NCBI RefSeq assembly: GCF_029338195.1
Contig: NZ_CP119779.1
Location: 248,001 to 312,000, forward strand
Direction of reading: 5' to 3'
DNA from: Haloarcula litorea
GTDB taxonomy: Archaea > Halobacteriota > Halobacteria > Halobacteriales > Haloarculaceae
DNA length: 64,000 bases
How positions within the stretch are numbered: the first letter of the stretch is position 1; every line of letters begins with the position of its first letter. Both the position numbers and the translations under genes were made by a program. The notes under the pieces are model-generated. The model saw only the letters and a list, made by a program, of their open reading frames with translations. It ran no database searches and was not told the origin of the DNA. Shown here one piece after another: positions 59,903-64,000 of this stretch.

Positions 59903-60976
59903 ATGGAAACGCGGCACCGCGTCGTCGTCGACGACTCGCGCCAGCTCCCGCTGCCCGACGACTCCGTCGAACTGGTCGTCACGTCCCCGCCGTACCCGAT
60001 GATCGAGATGTGGGACGACGTGTTCGCGGCGCTGGACCCGTCGGTCGGCGAGGCGCTGGACGCGGCGGAGGGGCGGCGGGCCTTCGAACTGATGCACGAG
60101 GTGCTGGCCGACGTCTGGGCGGAGGTCGAGCGCGTCCTCGTCGACGGCGGTATCGCCTGTGTCAACGTCGGTGACGCGACCCGCAGTGTCGACGGGAGCT
60201 TCCGGGTCTACCAGAACCACGCCCGCGTCGTCGACGCGTTCGAGTCGCTGGGCTTCGAACCGCTGCCCGAGATCCTGTGGCGCAAGCCGGCCAACTCCGG
60301 CGCGAAGTTCATGGGCTCGGGGATGGTGCCGCCCAACGCCTACGTCACGCTTGAACACGAGTACGTCCTCGTGTTCCGCAACGGGACCGAGTCGCGGTCG
60401 TTCGAGCCGGGGGCCGACAGACGCTACGAGGCGGCGTACTTCTGGGAGGAGCGCAACAGGTGGTTCAGCGACGTCTGGGCGGACGTCCGCGGCGAGCACC
60501 AGACGCTTTCGCGCGACGACCTCCGGGACCGGTCGGCGGCCTACCCCTTCGAGATCCCCTACCGCCTGATCAACATGTACAGCGTCTACGGCGACGCGGT
60601 GCTGGACCCGTTCTGGGGGACCGGTACCACCTCGCTGGCGGCGCTGGTCGCCGGCCGGAACTCCGTCGGCGTCGAGCGCGAGCGGGAGTTCACGCGGGTG
60701 TTCGACGAGCGCGTGGCCGAGGCCCCGTCGCTCTCGCGGTCGGTGGTCGCGGACCGGCTCGCGGCCCACGAGTCGTTCGTCGCGGACCGGCGCGCGGACG
60801 GCGAGACGTTCGACTACGAGTCCGAGACCTACGGCTTCCCGGTGACGACGAGCCAGGAGACCGACCTCCGACTGTACACGGTCGAGTCCGTCGCGGAGGC
60901 CGACGACGGGTACCGCGCCGTCCACGCGCCGGTCGAGCAGGTGCCCGCCGACGCGGCGGAGACGGACCCCCAGTAG
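59903..60976 (+). CDS. zim: beta-class DNA methyltransferase, Zim-like (CTAG-type)
   Basis: The 357-aa amino-methyltransferase has the catalytic SPPY motif in VVTSPPYPMIEMWDD at about residues 25-40 and the AdoMet motif DPFWGTGTTSLAALVAGRNSVGVE near 235-258. This is the order (catalytic motif first) of beta-class N4-C/N6-A methylases. The DDVFAALDP and FMGSGMVPPNAYVTLEHEYVLVF segments match the conserved haloarchaeal Zim orphan methylase, reported to modify CTAG. The gene is divergent from the endonuclease gene. The CTAG assignment rests on remembered family similarity and should be taken as probable. Confidence 0.8.
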   Translation: METRHRVVVDDSRQLPLPDDSVELVVTSPPYPMIEMWDDVFAALDPSVGEALDAAEGRRAFELMHEVLADVWAEVERVLVDGGIACVNVGDATRSVDGSFRVYQNHARVVDAFESLGFEPLPEILWRKPANSGAKFMGSGMVPPNAYVTLEHEYVLVFRNGTESRSFEPGADRRYEAAYFWEERNRWFSDVWADVRGEHQTLSRDDLRDRSAAYPFEIPYRLINMYSVYGDAVLDPFWGTGTTSLAALVAGRNSVGVEREREFTRVFDERVAEAPSLSRSVVADRLAAHESFVADRRADGETFDYESETYGFPVTTSQETDLRLYTVESVAEADDGYRAVHAPVEQVPADAAETDPQ

Positions 60977-61846
60977 TCAGCCCGGCCGGTCGTCCGTGAC
61001 CGTGAGGACCGGCGTATCACTGAGCCGGACGACGCGTTCGGCGACGCTCCCGAGGACGTACCGTTCGAGCCCCGACCGGCCGTGGGTCCCGAGCACGAGG
61101 CAGTCGACGGCGTGCTCCTCGGCGTAGTCGAGGATGGCGCGGTACGGGACGCCGCGGAGGACCGACGCCTCGACGGTCGAGACGGCGTCGGGAGCGCGGT
61201 CGACCGCCGACTGGATCGCCCGCTCGCCGGCCGTTTCGAGTTCGTCCAGGACGGTCCCCGGGGCGAGGTCCCCCGGCGGGACCGTGGCGTCGACGACGTG
61301 GACGACGTGCAGCGTCGCGTCCATCGCGGCCGCGAGGTCGGCCCCGCGGTCGGCGGCGACCGCCGAGCAGTCGCTCCCGTCGGTCGCCACCAGGACCGAC
61401 TCGAAGGGGAGCCGCAGTTCCGTCCCCTCGTGGACCGTCAGTACGGGCATCGGCGCGGTCCGGAGGGTCCGCTCGGCGACGCTGCCGAGGACGAACCGGT
61501 CCAGGCCGGTGCGGCCGTAGGTCCCCATCACGATACAGTCGACGCCGTGTTCGGTGGCGTAGGCGACCAGGAGGTCGTGGGTCGCGCCGGTCGCCTCCAG
61601 CACCGTGCCCGTGGCGTCGACGCCCGCCTCGCGTGCCCGGTCGATGGCGTCCGTGACGGCGGTCTCGCCGCGGTGGGCGAGCGCACCGGCGGCCTCGTCC
61701 TCGACGCCCGGCGGGAGCTCGGAGGGCTCCAGCGCGTGGACGACGTGCAACTCGGCGTCGAAACGGTCGGCGAGTGCGATCCCGGCGTCGACGGCCGCGT
61801 CGGCGACGCCGCTGCCGTCGGTCGGGACCAGTAGCGTGTCGAACAC
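60977..61846 (-). CDS. tandem UspA universal stress protein
   Basis: The 289-aa protein is two UspA domains in tandem (about residues 1-140 and 147-285). Each ends in the ATP-binding G-2x-G-9x-G pattern: GTYGRTGLDRFVLGSVAERTLRTAPMPVL and GTHGRSGLERYVLGSVAERVVRLSDTPVL. Such proteins bind ATP and respond to stress; the target is unknown. Its stop touches the zim stop in convergent orientation. Confidence 0.92.
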   Translation of the reverse strand: MFDTLLVPTDGSGVADAAVDAGIALADRFDAELHVVHALEPSELPPGVEDEAAGALAHRGETAVTDAIDRAREAGVDATGTVLEATGATHDLLVAYATEHGVDCIVMGTYGRTGLDRFVLGSVAERTLRTAPMPVLTVHEGTELRLPFESVLVATDGSDCSAVAADRGADLAAAMDATLHVVHVVDATVPPGDLAPGTVLDELETAGERAIQSAVDRAPDAVSTVEASVLRGVPYRAILDYAEEHAVDCLVLGTHGRSGLERYVLGSVAERVVRLSDTPVLTVTDDRPG

Positions 61847-61906
61847 GGTCCTTCTGTGTGAGAGTCGTGTCGCGGAGACAATAAATCGGCGGGGCGGCGG
61901 GGTCGC

Positions 61907-62434
61907 TCAGAACAGCTCGCCGATCTGGCGGTGCATCTCGTCGATGCTCCCGGAGTTGTCGACGACCAGGTCCGCGTCCGCCGGCGGGTCGAACTCCGCG
62001 CTGAGCTCCTCGTAGACGCGGGTGTCGGCCTCGCTGGGGTCGTCGGTCCGGTTCCGGATGCGCTCGCGGGCGACCGACTCCTCGCAGGTGACCCAGACGA
62101 GCGCGCCCGAGCGGGCGTGCTTCCCGGCGATGGTCTCGGCTCGTCGGCGGTGGTCGGGGGTCTTGAACGTCCCGTCGAGGACGACCGACTCGCCCTCCGC
62201 GAGGCGAGCGCGGGCGCGCTCGAACAGCGCGCCGTAGACGAGCCAGACCTCCGCGTCCTCGTAGGTCGGGTCCTCGACGACGTCGGTCCGGACGGTGTCG
62301 GTCCGTAGCAGCGTCGCGTCGAGACGCGACGCGATCTCCTCGGCCGTCGTGGACTTCCCGACGCCGGGGAGCCCACAGACGGTCACCAGCCACTGCTCGC
62401 TGCCCGACTCGGTGGTGTGAGCGGTGTCTGACAC
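61907..62434 (-). CDS. P-loop kinase-like protein (AAA_33 family)
   Basis: The 175-aa protein has a Walker A motif VCGLPGVGKSTTAEEIASRL at about residue 19, LLRTDTVRTDVV, and a DGTFKTPDHRRRAETIAGKHARSG segment. VTCEESVARERIRNR resembles the Arg-rich lid of small-molecule kinases. It probably phosphorylates a metabolite or RNA end. The GTG at 62434 (MSDTAHTTESG) is chosen over the TTG just upstream. A short acidic N-terminus precedes the P-loop. Confidence 0.78.
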   Translation of the reverse strand: MSDTAHTTESGSEQWLVTVCGLPGVGKSTTAEEIASRLDATLLRTDTVRTDVVEDPTYEDAEVWLVYGALFERARARLAEGESVVLDGTFKTPDHRRRAETIAGKHARSGALVWVTCEESVARERIRNRTDDPSEADTRVYEELSAEFDPPADADLVVDNSGSIDEMHRQIGELF

Positions 62435-62525
62435 GGTCGGCAACGTCCGGAGTCACGCGTCCCCAACACTTAGGTTGTTTCATCGGGCCCGTCGGCGACG
62501 GCGGAGCCGATGACGGGCGGGACAG

Positions 62526-63509
62526 CTACGAACCGGTCCCGTCGGAACCGGTGTCGGCGTCGTCGGCCCGCCCGGGCGCGTCGCCGTTCGCGAGGAACGT
62601 CAGGAGGTTGCCGACGAAGGCCTCGTTGTCGGCGTCGTAGACCTCTGACCGGGTGACGAGAGAGGTGTCGGCGACGAAGACGAGGTTCTCCGTCCGGGCG
62701 ACGGTCGGGAACTGCCCCGTGCGGCGAGTCCGCAGTGTCCGGGTCCCCTCGACGGCCGTGTAGACCGGGCGCGCGGGCCCGTCGACCAGCGCGTAGCCGC
62801 CGGTGTCGAGCGTGACGGTGCCGGCACCGTCGGTCAGCGGGCCGCTCCCGGTCGGGGCGGTGTAGACGCTCTTGAAGTTGTTGTCGTTTCGGTCGTCGTC
62901 GATGTTGTACAGCACGTCCGACCCCATCCGGATGCCGTACGCCGACGTCAGGTCGTTGGCGGCGAACGAGACCGTCGGCGTCCCGTTCAGCGACCGGCCG
63001 GCGACGCGGGTCTGGGTCGGTTCCGCGAGGACGACGACGTGCCCGCCGGCCGCCGTGTACTCACGGACGGCCGCCCGTTCCCGGTCGGTGAACCCCTCGG
63101 TCGGCTGGACGAGCAGGAGGCCGGCGTGGCCGTCGAGGCGCTCGCCGAACGGCGGGCCGGTGGCGTTCGCGGCGGTCGTGTTGTTCGTGTATCGGAGTCG
63201 GTGTCCCGCGGCGAACAGCGCCCCCGCGAGCGGTTCGAGCTCGGCCGGTTCGACGGCGTTGTCGTGGGTGGTGTCGACCAGGATCTCCGCGTCGCCGGGC
63301 GCGACGGTGATCTCGCCCGTCTCCGGATCGACCGCCGGCTCGACCCGCTCCGGTTGGTACTGCGGCGGCGACTGGCCCTCGATGGTCGCACCGTCCGGCC
63401 GGCCGAGGTCGGCTCCGGCGACGAACCCGGCGGCGGCGACGACCCCCACCGCGAGCGCCACCAACACGATGTACGTCGCCAGCAGCGTGATCACGCGGCC
63501 CTCACCCAT
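62526..63509 (-). CDS. DUF4350 membrane-anchored protein
   Basis: The 327-aa protein has one N-terminal membrane anchor (residues about 7-30: VITLLATYIVLVALAVGVVAAAGF). The external domain contains ILVDTTHDNAVEPAELEPLAGALFAAGHRLRY and LLLVQPTEGFTDRERAAVREYTAAGGHVVVLAEP, the glutamine-amidotransferase-like DUF4350 pattern. The last 25 residues are Asp/Gly-rich. Its start overlaps the end of the preceding S49 peptidase gene by 8 nt, so they are co-transcribed, presumably a membrane-related module. Confidence 0.8.
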   Translation of the reverse strand: MGEGRVITLLATYIVLVALAVGVVAAAGFVAGADLGRPDGATIEGQSPPQYQPERVEPAVDPETGEITVAPGDAEILVDTTHDNAVEPAELEPLAGALFAAGHRLRYTNNTTAANATGPPFGERLDGHAGLLLVQPTEGFTDRERAAVREYTAAGGHVVVLAEPTQTRVAGRSLNGTPTVSFAANDLTSAYGIRMGSDVLYNIDDDRNDNNFKSVYTAPTGSGPLTDGAGTVTLDTGGYALVDGPARPVYTAVEGTRTLRTRRTGQFPTVARTENLVFVADTSLVTRSEVYDADNEAFVGNLLTFLANGDAPGRADDADTGSDGTGS

Positions 63510-64000
63510 CGACGTACACCTCCCCGTCGTCGCTGTCGTTGGTCGGGACGCCCCAGACGGCGTAGTACTCGACGGGCTGGCGGAACTCCCCGTCGGAGTC
63601 GTCCTCGGCCGCGACGTAGACGACGTCCCCCTCGACGCGCCGGACGTCCTGACCGAGGACGACGACGTTGACCGGCCGCTGGGTGCCCAGGTATCTGACG
63701 TCGTACCGGTCGCCGTCGATGCCGTCTGCCCGTTCGGCGGCGATCGAGATGGCGGCGTTGACGTCGCCGATGCGGTCGGCGAAGCCGTTCCGGACCGCCT
63801 GCGTGCCGAGGAAGGTCCGGCCGCTGGCGATCTCGTTTCGCGACAGGGTGATCCGGTCGCCCCGGTGGGCGAGGACCGTCCCGACGAACGACCGCTGGAG
63901 CCGCTCGATGTCGGCCCGGAGCCCGTCGACGCTGATCTGTGCCTTGTCCGGGCCCGAGCGGACGAACTGCTCCTGTGTCTCGGCGTCCCGTTCGATGGCG
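63502..64000 (-). CDS. S49 peptidase (SppA-like), C-terminal part, cut by the window end
   Basis: Only the last 165 codons are visible; the start lies beyond 64000. The visible sequence contains VLAHRGDRITLSRNEIASGRTFLGTQAVRNGFADRIGDVNAAI, the C-terminal signature of S49 signal-peptide peptidase-like proteins (ASGR...GTQAV..GFAD.IG). A beta-rich tail then ends with EVYVDG. The family catalytic Ser lies further upstream and is not in view. Probably membrane-anchored, digesting signal peptides or membrane fragments. Confidence 0.8.
   Translation of the reverse strand, partial: AIERDAETQEQFVRSGPDKAQISVDGLRADIERLQRSFVGTVLAHRGDRITLSRNEIASGRTFLGTQAVRNGFADRIGDVNAAISIAAERADGIDGDRYDVRYLGTQRPVNVVVLGQDVRRVEGDVVYVAAEDDSDGEFRQPVEYYAVWGVPTNDSDDGEVYVDG

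Noticed and set aside
1-64000. CRISPR array or cas genes
   Set aside because: No regularly spaced short repeats and no Cas protein motifs were seen.
1-64000. Complete insertion sequences
   Set aside because: No transposase with recognisable motifs was seen apart from the tyrosine recombinase at the left edge.

Overview
The window is chromosomal DNA of a halophilic archaeon (class Halobacteria). The proteins are strongly acidic, the G+C content looks close to 68-70 %, genes are tightly packed with ATGA or TGATG overlaps, and many short starts have a TATA-like box about 25-35 nt upstream. The ribosomal operon has the archaeal S10/spc order with archaea/eukaryote-type proteins (S4e, L32e, L19e, RNase P component 1). 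The gene set (haloarchaeal actin, phosphomevalonate decarboxylase, zim-type CTAG methylase, zinc-ribbon microproteins, GH68/GH32 pair) suggests a Haloarculaceae-like genus, but I cannot fix the genus.

Left edge (1-1350): the lower-G+C end of an integrated element, with a tyrosine recombinase, a repeat-rich spacer and a fragment resembling a tRNA 3' half. From 1350 to 5650 there is a TRAM-domain protein, a DUF1028 protein, a possible PD-(D/E)XK protein and a squalene/phytoene synthase. From 5773 to 9272 a GH68 fructosyltransferase and a GH32 fructosidase converge, with an inverted repeat upstream of GH32.

From 9923 to 13658 lies the most unusual block: a salactin-like actin, a FlaD/E-domain protein, a ParA-type ATPase and a long CheW-domain protein. 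ParA and CheW overlap by 4 nt. This resembles the bacterial ParC/ParP system that positions chemotaxis arrays, and I propose it as an archaeal analogue. From 13655 to 19372 come an NDH-2-like oxidoreductase, phosphomevalonate decarboxylase, cobalamin adenosyltransferase, MsrA, small zinc proteins and a lone receiver protein beside a possible histidine-kinase remnant. From 19504 to 23841 is the complete glycine-cleavage operon gcvT-gcvH-gcvPA-gcvPB.

From 24647 to 41318: NYN and TatD proteins, a PhoU regulator, S8e, the dabA-dabB inorganic-carbon module with a nearby Lrp/AsnC regulator, pyrF, a membrane J-domain protein, a GTPBP1-like GTPase, mch, a thiamine-binding protein, a frameshifted small membrane protein and tRNA-Gly(GCC). 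From 41564 to 55911 is one uninterrupted translation and secretion operon, from a SPOUT methyltransferase through L3 to SecY. From 56095 to the right edge: a permease carrying a YHS metal domain, a probable type II restriction-modification pair (5mC methylase plus HNH endonuclease), a divergent CTAG-type methylase, a tandem UspA protein, a P-loop kinase, and a DUF4350/S49-peptidase pair cut by the window end.
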